A stretch of DNA of 14,148 nt from Bordetella parapertussis (GTDB lineage: Bacteria; Pseudomonadota; Gammaproteobacteria; Burkholderiales; Burkholderiaceae_B): NCBI GenBank assembly GCA_945882005.1, contig CAMCWG010000039.1, positions 1 through 14,148 of the forward strand, written 5' to 3'. A model generated the notes under the pieces. That model was given only the letters and a program-made list of their open reading frames with translations, had not been told where the DNA came from and ran no database searches. Positions 1 to 9,852 of the stretch are shown here, one piece after another; the stretch's first letter is position 1, and every line of letters begins with the position of its first letter. The position numbers and the translations under genes are program-made.

Positions 1-93
1 CGGCTAGTGTATGATCTCGTGCGCGATTTAATCCCCCACCCGATTCACGCTCTCGTGTTGTCGACTCGGGCGCCCTCCAAAGGAAATACATGA
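1..93 (+). CDS. bolA: BolA-family protein, C-terminal end (partial)
   Basis: The first frame is open from base 1 to a TGA at 91-93 and gives the last 30 residues of a protein whose start lies outside the window. The visible part reads RLVYDLVRDLIPHPIHALVL and then a short polar tail. This matches the end of the BolA fold, where an R-x-V-Y helix is followed by a loop and an I-H-A-L strand. BolA proteins partner with monothiol glutaredoxins in iron-sulfur handling and stress-linked control of cell shape; that is family knowledge. The stop overlaps the next start as ATGA (90-93), and the last codons contain the next gene's ribosome-binding site, so the two genes are probably translationally coupled. 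The call rests on a short fragment and on the usual neighbourhood of bolA beside a parvulin gene in Bordetella-like genomes. Confidence 0.72.
   Translation, partial: RLVYDLVRDLIPHPIHALVLSTRAPSKGNT
79..86 (+). promoter_or_regulatory. Ribosome-binding site of the parvulin gene
   Basis: AAAGGAAA lies just before the ATG at 90, with AGGA at 81-84. It sits inside the last codons of the upstream bolA frame, which supports both the chosen start and translational coupling through the ATGA overlap. Confidence 0.7.
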
Positions 94-863
94 AACGTAT
101 CGTTATGTTTGCTGCCGCTCTGGCCTTGGCAGCACCTGTTTATGCTCAAAACGTAGCAACAGTGAATGGCAAGCCCATCACCAAAGCCAATGTGGATGAA
201 TTCGTCAAACTGCTCGCCACACAAGGCGCAACGGACTCACCCCAACTGCGCGAACAAGTCAAAGAAGAGCTCATCAACCGTCAAGTGATGGTGCAAGCTG
301 CTGAAGCTGCAGGCCTGGCAAAAGACCCAACGACCACGGTTGAACTCGAGCTGGCACGTCAAGGCATCTTGGTGCGCGCATTGATGGCTGACTACCTGAA
401 AAAGAACCCCATCACCGACGCGAAGATCCAAGCCGAATACGACAAACTGAAAAAAGCCGAAGACGGCAAGTATGAGTATGAAGTCCGTCACATTCTCGTT
501 GAAGACGAGAAGACTGCAAACGACATGCAGGCAAAGCTGAAAGCCAAATCGGCTAAGTTTGAAGATCTCGCCAAATCATCGAAAGATACCGGCAGTGCCG
601 AAAAAGGTGGGAACCTTGGTTGGGCATCGGACTCAAACTACGTCGAACCCTTTGCTAAAGCAGTCGCAGCAACACCAAAGGGGCAGCTCGCAGAAAAACC
701 CGTCCAGTCGCAGTTTGGCTGGCACGTGATTGAAGTGTTAGACAAGCGTCCTGTCGCTTTCCCACCTCTTGAGCAAGTTCGCAAAGAACTCGAGCAGATG
801 ATGCGCGAGCAAACCTTAGCGGCCTACCAGGCTGAGTTGCGTAGCAAAGCTAAAGTCCAGTAA
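90..863 (+). CDS. Periplasmic parvulin-type peptidylprolyl isomerase/chaperone (Par27-like)
   Basis: This 257-residue protein should catalyse cis-trans isomerisation of prolyl bonds and act as a chaperone for exported proteins in the periplasm. A signal peptide is clear: MKR, then a hydrophobic stretch of Ala, Leu and Val, then a VYA-Q cleavage site after residue 19. Residues 20-130 form a helical SurA/PpiC-like N-terminal region rich in Lys and Glu. The parvulin domain runs from about 131 to 221, with EVRHILV at 131-137, GGNLGW at 173-178 and FGWHVIEV at 209-216. A charged helical tail follows. Single-domain length and the flanking helical extensions resemble Par27 of Bordetella pertussis, a dimeric chaperone for secreted and outer-membrane proteins; I recall that homology and have not tested it. 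A strong Shine-Dalgarno fixes the start. The gene ends at a two-hairpin region shared with the 3' end of ligA. Confidence 0.92.
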   Translation: MKRIVMFAAALALAAPVYAQNVATVNGKPITKANVDEFVKLLATQGATDSPQLREQVKEELINRQVMVQAAEAAGLAKDPTTTVELELARQGILVRALMADYLKKNPITDAKIQAEYDKLKKAEDGKYEYEVRHILVEDEKTANDMQAKLKAKSAKFEDLAKSSKDTGSAEKGGNLGWASDSNYVEPFAKAVAATPKGQLAEKPVQSQFGWHVIEVLDKRPVAFPPLEQVRKELEQMMREQTLAAYQAELRSKAKVQ

Positions 864-873
864 GTATTCATCC

Positions 874-894
874 GCGCACCCTACAAGGGTGTGC
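874..894. other. Hairpin downstream of the parvulin gene
   Basis: GCGCACCC (874-881) pairs with GGGTGTGC (887-894) around a five-base loop, with one G-U pair. No T-run follows, so alone it is not a classical terminator. It lies in tandem with the stronger hairpin at 899-929 and may stabilise the 3' end of the bolA-parvulin transcript. Confidence 0.5.
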
Positions 895-898
895 ATCA

Positions 899-2972
<2,074 letters not shown>

Positions 2973-2975
<3 letters not shown>

Positions 2976-4034
2976 GGCAAATACCCGACGTGCCCGGGGG
3001 CTGCCCGCAGCAAGCCCGGCTTGTTCAAGTTGTTGATAGAGCGTCTTGAGGCGCTCGTCGATCACCGCATCCGAGCCTGGCTGCACCGGACGACCTTGAT
3101 CATCCACCAACTCTGCACCCACACGACGGGCTAACTCAAAACCTACGTCCACCATTTTCCCGAAGGCGCGCGTATCGGTCGGGCTACAAGGCACATCTAA
3201 CAGCAAGCTCAGACGATCGACACCGGCCATGCCGGCATCAAACGACTCAGCATCGGAACGTGCCAGACTAAAGCATACGAGGCCATACTCACCCAACCAG
3301 ACCAGCTGTCCGTTGGCTGGCACAAAGCCCATATTTTCGGCGGCACTAGTCACATCCGATACGGGATGATTGGCACCCATCAACAAAGTCAGACCCACTT
3401 GGGTATCGAGCCCCGCGCACATATCATCAAGACGTGAAGCTAAATCGAGCACGCGCTGTTGGTCCGGGCCTTCAATCGAGCATTCCAGTTGCTCGGCCAG
3501 GCTTTGCGAACGATTCCAGATCTGTGACCACTCAATCGCAGACAACGCACCGCTACGATTGGCCAACAACACTGCAAGATGGACAGCATCGTAGGACACG
3601 CTTGGATCAATCGTTGCGTGCAGATTTCCCTCTGCGTCCTGGACAAAAATACGCACCTCTTTGCGGCCTGCGGTGCGCAGGGGATGTACGAGCGGAGCAA
3701 GGTCTTCACCCAACATTGGACCCTGAAAGGTGATTTCAATGACAATTTCTGTTGAGGGATCGGGCTCTTGGGCATCAAGCATCGCATCAGGGTGCTCAGG
3801 CGCACTAATGCGCTCGCTCACATAGATACCACCTGCACTCATGCCGCCCAGTCCTGGCTCACGGCGTGTAGCGCCTGCAGCGCCAACTTCAGACAATAAC
3901 GGATCTTGCTCGATCACTGGCATCTGTGCCTGCATACGTCGCCGGATACGCTGATCTTGAAACCAGTTAAAGCCAAGCACCAACAAAATAACGATCAGGC
4001 CGATCACTATCAAATAGATTTGCAACTCACTCAT
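2973..4034 (-). CDS. zipA: Cell division protein ZipA, FtsZ-binding
   Basis: This 353-residue protein tethers the FtsZ ring to the inner membrane early in division. Residues 5-23 form one strongly hydrophobic membrane segment right at the N terminus (IYLIVIGLIVILLVLGF), followed by a basic patch (RIRRRMQ) that should stay in the cytoplasm, the usual ZipA topology. A polar, partly low-complexity linker spans about 35-95. The C-terminal part, roughly 205-340, corresponds to the ZipA FtsZ-binding domain. A region at about 96-200 is also folded-looking and typical of longer betaproteobacterial versions. The ATG at 4034 is preceded by GAGAGG. The gene lies 15 bp after smc and 12 bp before ligA; this trio is a recurrent betaproteobacterial arrangement. 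Sequence conservation of ZipA is low, so the call leans on topology, the C-terminal domain and context. Confidence 0.9.
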
Positions 4035-4049
4035 GTGTTGCCTCTCGTA

Positions 4050-7000
4050 TCACGCAGCTTCAGCGGCAAGCTGCAAAGCGGATTCAATATCAACAGCCAC
4101 GATGCGTGAAACACCTCGTTCTTGCATCGTAACGCCAATCAACTGCCGAGCCATCTGCATTGCAATCTTGTTATGTGAAATAAACAAGAATTGCGTGTGC
4201 TCGGACATACTACCCACCAGATTTGCGTAGCGCTCTGTGTTTGCGTCATCAAGTGGCGCATCCACCTCGTCAAGTAAGCAAAACGGTGCGGGATTGAGTT
4301 TGAACAGCGCAAACACTAACGCCGTTGCTGTTAGTGCCTTCTCACCGCCCGACAGGAGGTGGATCGAAGTGTTGCGCTTGCCGGGAGGCTGCGCCATCAC
4401 CTGTACGCCCGCATCCAGGATCTCATCGCCCGTCATGATCAGGCGCGCTTCGCCTCCACCAAAGAGCTTGGGGAAGAGCTCGCCAAAGTGTGTATTGACA
4501 TCATTGAACGTCGACTGTAACAAGTCGCGGGTTTCACGATCAATCTTGCGAATCGCGTCTTCGAGAGTCTCGATCGCGGTCTGCAAATCAAGATACTGTG
4601 CGTCAAGGTAACCTTTGCGCTCACGCGACTCCGTGAGTTCGTCGAGCGCCGCAAGGTTGACAGAGCCGAGCGAATCGATCTTCTTGGTAATGCGTTGCAC
4701 TTCGGACTGCAACCAAGCCGGACGTTGCCACTCTTCAGGCTGATCCACGAGGGACGCCTGCACGGCAGCGCGATCCACTTGCCGCTCGTTAAGTTGTTCA
4801 GCAAACTGTTCAGCGGCCAAGCGTGCGGCCTGCTCTTGCAATTGCAACTGCATAATCCGTTCGCGACGGGGCTCGAGCGAGCGCTCCATCGTGAGTCGCT
4901 CTTCATCGGCCTCGCGCAGTTGGGCGGCCAATGTGTCCATCTCAATACGTGCGCGACCGAGTGACTCTTCACGCTCCGCGCGTATTTCTAGTGCATCCTG
5001 CAGACCGGCTTCGGCCGCCGCGGCATCAAGGGTGGCGAGCTCATCTTCCTGACCTGCCAACTCTTGCTGCGCACGAGCCGACTGCTCAATGGCTAATTGC
5101 AGATTGCGCTGTAACTCAGCGATTCGGGCGCGCACACCGCGCTCATTGAACTCAGCTTCCTGTGCGCCACGCTCTTGATCACGCAAGCGGTTGCGCGCAG
5201 TTTCGGCCTCTTCAGACAACGCCTCGCCAGCCATCTCGGCCTCGGAATAGGCTTCCTGCTGAACACCAATCTCTGCATCCAACTCTTCAAACCGCGCTTC
5301 TGCTTCAAGTTTGGCAGCAGTGAGTTCTTCTTGTTGCGAAGTGACCTCCGCGATGTCTTGTTCGAGACGACCTGAGCGTTCGCGCGTTTGCTCAACTTGT
5401 TGCTGCAGGCGCGTGTGTTCTAACTGCAGATCGTGCAAACGACGTGTAATTTCTGCAGCCCGTTGACGCGCGGGTGGCAACGCTTGCGAAACCTGTTGCC
5501 ATGCCGACTCCGCCTGGGCAACTGCTGAACGCGACTGGTCTGCAATGAACTGATGCGCTTTGATCTCGCGCTGCAGGTTCTCAATTTCCTGTTGACGTGC
5601 AAGCAAGCCCGCCTGCTCAGAATCGGCTGCGTAGAACCGCACACTGTGCGCATCAACCAAATGACCGCCCTGCACCACCAACATCGCTCCAGCGGGTAAG
5701 CTCGTCCGGGCCGCAATAGCTTGTGCGACATCGGTCGCAATGTAAACGTTGCCGAGCCAGCTCTGCAGTAAGGTACGCAGCTCTGGGTCCGTGATACGTA
5801 AGACGGTCGTTAAGGGCTCAAAGCCTGCCGGTGCCGCCGCAGCGGGCGCTGCAACAGGAAGTTGGTAGAAGGCGAGACGTGCAGGTGGTGCGTCCGCCGC
5901 AAAGGCGCGCGCCCAATCAAGGTTACGTACCTCAAGACCTGTCATGCGCTCGTTCAGAACAGCTTCCAGCGCAGTTTCCCAGCCGGGCTCAACATGCAGC
6001 TTTTGCCACAGGCGGCCCAACTGACTGAGTTCGTGTTTTGCAAGCCAGGGTTCGAGCGCTCCCCTCTTTTGTACATCTTCCTGCAGGCGCACCAGCGCAG
6101 AGAGGCGTGCATCTAAACGCGCCAATGTCTCGGCTTCAATCTGAGCCTGCTGCTGGGCCTGGCTGCGACGCGCGTGCGCCTCAGGCAACTTATCTTCGAG
6201 CTCCGTGAGCGCACCCTGCGCTTCTTCTAACAGCTCTTCGGTGGCAAGCTTATCGCCCGTCAATTGCTCGAGCGCAGCCAAGTCAGGTGTTTCAACGCCC
6301 TTGAGTTCAAGTGCTAAACGTTCGCGACGCAACTCAAGCGCCTGCAACTGACGATCTGAATCACGCTGGGTTTGAGCAACCAAGGCAAGGCTTTGCTCAA
6401 CACGCGCCAAGATTGCACGCAACTCTTCGCGCTCGAGGGCCGCTTGGCGCACGCGCGCCTCAATATCAGGCAAGCCCTCTTGCGCAGCCTGGGCCAACTC
6501 ACGCGCTTCTTCGGCTCGTGCGGCGCTCGTCATGAGCTCGTCTTCGCCTTCCTGGATTTGCGCTTGGCAATGTTCTTGCTGCGTCGCCCACTCGGCCAAC
6601 TGTGTCTCGAGTTGGGTGCGATGCGTCAACACCCGATTACGTGACTCAACAACGTGACGGATCTCGGCCTCAAGGCTGCTCACCTTGGCATTCGCTTCGT
6701 ACAACTGGCCCTGCGCTGCGTGGACAGCATCGCCGGCAGCATAGTGTGCTTGACGACGCGATTCGAGTGCGGCTTCGCTGGCGCGCAAGCCAGCCATCGA
6801 CGCCTCAAGCTCAGTGTGCGCACGTTCAATATCCTGTTGGGTGCGATCGCGCTCTTGATGCGCGGCGGCTTCTTTTAAGAACCACAACGCGTTTTGTTTG
6901 CTTTCACCCTCAGTCTGCAAGGTGCGATATTCGCGTGCGACTTCGGCCTGGGACTCAAGTTTTTCAAGCTGGGACGTCAGTTCACGCAGGATGTCTTCTA

Positions 7001-7580
7001 CACGCACGAGATTTTCACGCGTGTCGGACAAACGATTTTCGGTTTCACGGCGGCGCTCTTTATAGCGCGACACCCCTGCAGCTTCTTCAAGGTAGACCCG
7101 CAACTCTTCGGGCTTGGCCTCGATCAGGCGGTTGATCATGCCCTGACCGATAATTGCATAACCGCGCGACCCCAGACCCGTTCCTAGGAAGATGTCATGC
7201 ACATCACGACGTCGGACCAGCTGGTTATTAATGAAATAGCTACTCGTGCCATCGCGCGTTAAGACACGACGCACCGCGATCTCTGCGTAAGTTGCCCATT
7301 GCCCTGAAGCACGCCCTGCGGAGTTATCGAACACCAACTCTACGGACGCTCTGGCCGATGGCTTGCGCTCTCCGGAACCACTAAAAATAACGTCCTGCAT
7401 CGACTCGCCGCGTAATTCAGAGGCGCGGCTCTCGCCCATCACCCAACGTACGGCATCGATAATGTTAGATTTACCGCACCCGTTGGGTCCGACAACCCCG
7501 ACCAGCTGGCTAGGGGTTGGGATGACGGTCGGATCGACAAAAGACTTAAATCCGGCAAGTTTGATCTGGGTCAGACGCAC
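4050..7580 (-). CDS. smc: Chromosome segregation ATPase SMC
   Basis: This 1176-residue protein is the core of the SMC-ScpAB condensin, which organises and segregates the chromosome by ATP-driven loop extrusion. The N-terminal head has a Walker A motif GPNGCGKS at 31-38 and the arginine-finger region SELRGES near 57. The C-terminal head has the ABC signature LLSGGEKAL at 1075-1083, Walker B FCLLDE at 1100-1105, and the D-loop APLDDAN at 1108-1114. Two long Glu/Gln/Arg/Ala-rich coiled-coil arms (about 165-500 and 660-1000) flank a hinge at about 505-655. Length is typical. Translation begins at GTG (7580-7578), giving the family N terminus MRLTQIKLAGFKSF; no good Shine-Dalgarno precedes it and there is no nearby in-frame ATG. 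It is the first gene of the smc-zipA-ligA operon. ScpA and ScpB are not encoded here. Confidence 0.98.
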   Translation of the reverse strand: MRLTQIKLAGFKSFVDPTVIPTPSQLVGVVGPNGCGKSNIIDAVRWVMGESRASELRGESMQDVIFSGSGERKPSARASVELVFDNSAGRASGQWATYAEIAVRRVLTRDGTSSYFINNQLVRRRDVHDIFLGTGLGSRGYAIIGQGMINRLIEAKPEELRVYLEEAAGVSRYKERRRETENRLSDTRENLVRVEDILRELTSQLEKLESQAEVAREYRTLQTEGESKQNALWFLKEAAAHQERDRTQQDIERAHTELEASMAGLRASEAALESRRQAHYAAGDAVHAAQGQLYEANAKVSSLEAEIRHVVESRNRVLTHRTQLETQLAEWATQQEHCQAQIQEGEDELMTSAARAEEARELAQAAQEGLPDIEARVRQAALEREELRAILARVEQSLALVAQTQRDSDRQLQALELRRERLALELKGVETPDLAALEQLTGDKLATEELLEEAQGALTELEDKLPEAHARRSQAQQQAQIEAETLARLDARLSALVRLQEDVQKRGALEPWLAKHELSQLGRLWQKLHVEPGWETALEAVLNERMTGLEVRNLDWARAFAADAPPARLAFYQLPVAAPAAAAPAGFEPLTTVLRITDPELRTLLQSWLGNVYIATDVAQAIAARTSLPAGAMLVVQGGHLVDAHSVRFYAADSEQAGLLARQQEIENLQREIKAHQFIADQSRSAVAQAESAWQQVSQALPPARQRAAEITRRLHDLQLEHTRLQQQVEQTRERSGRLEQDIAEVTSQQEELTAAKLEAEARFEELDAEIGVQQEAYSEAEMAGEALSEEAETARNRLRDQERGAQEAEFNERGVRARIAELQRNLQLAIEQSARAQQELAGQEDELATLDAAAAEAGLQDALEIRAEREESLGRARIEMDTLAAQLREADEERLTMERSLEPRRERIMQLQLQEQAARLAAEQFAEQLNERQVDRAAVQASLVDQPEEWQRPAWLQSEVQRITKKIDSLGSVNLAALDELTESRERKGYLDAQYLDLQTAIETLEDAIRKIDRETRDLLQSTFNDVNTHFGELFPKLFGGGEARLIMTGDEILDAGVQVMAQPPGKRNTSIHLLSGGEKALTATALVFALFKLNPAPFCLLDEVDAPLDDANTERYANLVGSMSEHTQFLFISHNKIAMQMARQLIGVTMQERGVSRIVAVDIESALQLAAEAA

Positions 7581-7674
7581 AATAAGGGCACAATTTGGGA
7601 TGGAATCCCTGAGATCATAACCGAGCTCGAGCCAATCGATTTGTTCAGGTATTATTCAGACAGCTCACGCTGGG
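7581..7674. promoter_or_regulatory. Divergent intergenic region smc/lplT
   Basis: These 94 bp must hold the promoters of smc (leftward) and perhaps lplT (rightward), since the two genes diverge. I see no convincing -35/-10 pair. TTATGAT on the minus strand (7620-7614) is a possible smc -10. A small inverted repeat GGGAT-GGA-ATCCC (7597-7609) lies just upstream of the smc start, and a palindrome GCTCGAGC lies at 7625-7632. Confidence refers to the presence of promoter function here, not to any exact site. Confidence 0.4.
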
Positions 7675-9039
7675 ATGGGCAAATTATATTTAGGAAACCG
7701 CTCCTTGAATCGAGGCTTCTACACCGTCATGGCCGCCCAAGCGCTGTCGTCGCTTGCCGACAACGCGCTTTTTATTGCCGCCATCGCACTGATCCAGCAA
7801 TTAGAGGGCCCTGACTGGATGGCCCCCATGATGAAGTGGTCGTTTGCCGCTTCCTACGTCCTTTTAGCCGCCTTCGTGGGTGCTATTTCTGACTCCTTCC
7901 CTAAAGGGCGCGTCATGTTTATGACCAACGCCATCAAGGTCAGCGGCTGCCTGTTGATGTTTTCTTATGCAATGCTGGGTCTGACGCAAGACGGGCAGGT
8001 CTCTCTGGTGTGCGTGGCCTACGCACTCGTCGGCATCGGTGCCGCCGCCTACTCCCCAGCTAAATACGGCATCGTGACCGAGATGCTGCCACCGCTCCAA
8101 TTAGTCAAAGGTAATAGCTGGATCGAAGGTCTAACCATTCTATCCATCATCATGGGAACAGTGGTCGGCGGTGTTTTAGTGTCGCCTGGAGTATCCGGCT
8201 GGCTACTCAAACACCCTTTGATCAACAGCTTGGTTCAAACGCCAGCCGAAGCGGCCATCCTGGTGATCGCATTCATATATATGGCGGCAGCACTCTGCAA
8301 CCTGATGATCCCCAGCACCAATATCGTGTACCCCAAGCAGCAGAAAAACCCTCTCAAACTAGCCAAGGCCTTTGCAGGCTATGTGCGGATCCTCTGGGCC
8401 GACAAGCTTGGCCAAATATCTCTTGGCGTGACCACTTTATTCTGGGGCGCGGGCGCCACGCTTCAGCTCATCGTCATCGAATGGGGCAGCGACCACCTGG
8501 GCTACCGCCTTGACCAAGCATCTATTCTGATGGGCATCACTGCCCTGGGCACCATCGGTGGCTCGGTAATGGCGGGTCGAGTTCCTTTGCGTAGTGCGCT
8601 CAATGTTTTACCGCTTGGGGTGGCCATGGGATTCATCGTGATGCTGATGCCCTTTGTCGACCCCCTGTGGACCATTCACATCCTCGGGGTCGATTTACCC
8701 TGGACGGCCTACATCCTGTTGATACTGATCGGGCTGACCTCAGGGTACTTTGTGGTTCCCATGAACGCCCTCCTGCAGCATCGTGGGCATGTATTGCTGT
8801 CAGCGGGGCATTCGATTGCAGTGCAAAACTTTAATGAGCAACTGAACATTCTGCTCATGGTCGCGGTCTACACCTTGATGCTGTGGCTCGATATGCCAAT
8901 CAACGTCATTATCTGGATTTTTGGGCTCTTGGTCGCTGCATTGATGGTGGTGATGATTCGCTGGAACCAGCTGAACCAGCGAAGAGACCCTAATTTGCTG
9001 GACCAGATTGGCCAAGAGGGGCACGGCAAAGCGCTTTGA
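7675..9039 (+). CDS. lplT: Lysophospholipid transporter LplT (major facilitator superfamily)
   Basis: This 454-residue inner-membrane protein should flip lysophospholipids to the cytoplasmic face for re-acylation. About twelve hydrophobic segments are visible, among them 15-40, 55-72, 81-102, 150-170, 194-212, 283-302, 308-327, 342-362, 388-405 and 408-428. GAISDSFPKGR at 69-79 is the MFS loop 2-3 motif. Family hallmarks are RGFYTVMAAQ near the start and NALLQHRGHVLLSAGHSIAV at 364-383. The partner acyltransferase gene (aas in enterobacteria) is not adjacent and must lie elsewhere. The start is uncertain: ATG 7675 has only a poor ribosome site, while TTG 7705 has TAGGAAA upstream and would begin the protein at the conserved LNRGFYTV, shortening it by ten residues. 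The last 50 bp overlap the 3' end of the opposing glycosylase gene. Confidence 0.93.
   Translation: MGKLYLGNRSLNRGFYTVMAAQALSSLADNALFIAAIALIQQLEGPDWMAPMMKWSFAASYVLLAAFVGAISDSFPKGRVMFMTNAIKVSGCLLMFSYAMLGLTQDGQVSLVCVAYALVGIGAAAYSPAKYGIVTEMLPPLQLVKGNSWIEGLTILSIIMGTVVGGVLVSPGVSGWLLKHPLINSLVQTPAEAAILVIAFIYMAAALCNLMIPSTNIVYPKQQKNPLKLAKAFAGYVRILWADKLGQISLGVTTLFWGAGATLQLIVIEWGSDHLGYRLDQASILMGITALGTIGGSVMAGRVPLRSALNVLPLGVAMGFIVMLMPFVDPLWTIHILGVDLPWTAYILLILIGLTSGYFVVPMNALLQHRGHVLLSAGHSIAVQNFNEQLNILLMVAVYTLMLWLDMPINVIIWIFGLLVAALMVVMIRWNQLNQRRDPNLLDQIGQEGHGKAL
7691..7697 (+). promoter_or_regulatory. Shine-Dalgarno supporting an alternative TTG start of lplT
   Basis: TAGGAAA lies inside the first codons of the longer lplT frame. 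Its AGGA (7692-7695) stands nine bases before TTG 7705. This spacing is good and the TTG product starts where the family's conserved N terminus starts, so this may be the true initiation site. Confidence 0.5.
8957..8983. other. Perfect hairpin within lplT, just past the glycosylase stop
   Basis: TTCGCTGG (8957-8964) and CCAGCGAA (8976-8983) form a perfect 8-bp stem with an 11-base loop that itself contains CAGCTG. It lies in the lplT codons for WNQLNQ and 6 bases beyond the stop of the opposing gene. No T-run follows on either strand, so it is not a standard terminator, though it could protect or pause the 3' end of the leftward transcript. Confidence 0.45.
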
Positions 9040-9826
9040 GGCGTTGCAAGTCCTTCCAGGCAGCGGCTTTTTCGTTGGGATGGCTGAGCAGGTAAGACGG
9101 GTTATAGCTCACGACCAGCGGAATAGTTCGTGCCCCCACTTTAATGCTATGCGTACGCTCACGTAACGCTTGCAGAGGCTCCTCGCTACCCAACAGAGCT
9201 TGTGCAGCGAAACGGCCCAACGCCAGAATCGTAAAAGGCTGCTGCAAAGCAATCTCGCGCATCAAATACGGTTGACATGCAGCAACCTCCTCTGGGCGAG
9301 GATTGCGATTCCCTGTGGGACGACACTTAATGATGGTGGTTACATACGCGTCATGGCCTCGTCCGCTCTGAATGGCAGCCAACATATTGTCGAGCAGCAC
9401 GCCAGGACGTCCTACAAAGGCCTGACCCTGCCTATCATCTTGCTCACCAGGCGCTTCACCGACCACCATAATGGCTGGTTGTGTAACACCCTCACCCATG
9501 ATGGCCTGTTGCCGCGCCGAACATAGTCCGCACGCTGTGCAGGCATGGACAGCCGCAGAGAGCGCCGCCAAATCCGCCAAACCCGCAACATGCTCTGGCG
9601 TCGCCATCGTCTGAACAACTTTTTGTGCGCTTGGCTTTGCGGCAACAACGGACGGCGTTTGTTTCGCCGGTCGAGGCTGTGGCGGGCTCTTGCGTACAGC
9701 CTCGCCAGCATGTTGAGCAGGCAACGCTGCCTGCGCAGGCAACCACGGCTTTTCAATACCCAGCTCTGCTAGCCAAGCAATTTGCAGTGCGCTAAGCGAA
9801 AGCGTTGAGGGATGAGGGTCGGTCAT
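8990..9826 (-). CDS. Uracil-DNA glycosylase family 4-like protein with Fe-S cluster, two atypical motif residues
   Basis: This 278-residue protein belongs to the iron-sulfur uracil-DNA glycosylases that remove uracil from DNA in base-excision repair. Residues 1-30 form a helical region, 31-85 a Pro/Ala/Gln-rich linker, and about 90-265 the glycosylase fold. Four cluster cysteines are placed as in the family: Cys96-x2-Cys99, Cys168 and Cys184 (16 apart). Motif 1 GEAPGEQDD (123-131) and QAFVGRPG (135-142) are intact. Two normally conserved positions differ: the segment before Cys168 is VTTIIKC where TNxxKC is usual (Thr164 for Asn), and the late motif is YNPSYLL where HPSYLL or HPAYLL is usual (Asn242 for His). 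Both bear on uracil recognition in the family, so activity or specificity is uncertain. ATG 9826 lies 26 bp after tsaB-rimI, probably one transcript. Its 3' end overlaps lplT by 50 bp. Confidence 0.9.
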   Translation of the reverse strand: MTDPHPSTLSLSALQIAWLAELGIEKPWLPAQAALPAQHAGEAVRKSPPQPRPAKQTPSVVAAKPSAQKVVQTMATPEHVAGLADLAALSAAVHACTACGLCSARQQAIMGEGVTQPAIMVVGEAPGEQDDRQGQAFVGRPGVLLDNMLAAIQSGRGHDAYVTTIIKCRPTGNRNPRPEEVAACQPYLMREIALQQPFTILALGRFAAQALLGSEEPLQALRERTHSIKVGARTIPLVVSYNPSYLLSHPNEKAAAWKDLQRLKALCRAPLGQSGPAN

Positions 9827-9852
9827 ACGTTACGAATAAATTGCCTGGGGAG

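Noticed and set aside
31..52. Transfer RNA or small RNA gene at the left edge
   Set aside because: The bases form the conserved IPHPIHAL codons of a BolA frame and show no cloverleaf.
6602..7135. A 177-codon plus-strand open frame opposite smc
   Set aside because: It is antisense to the Smc head and coiled coil, has low-complexity Arg/His-rich composition and no ribosome site; it is a shadow of the smc codons.
9027..9038. Palindrome CAAAGCGCTTTG at the lplT 3' end as a terminator
   Set aside because: It is perfectly symmetric with no loop bases and no T-run, so it cannot form a normal terminator hairpin.
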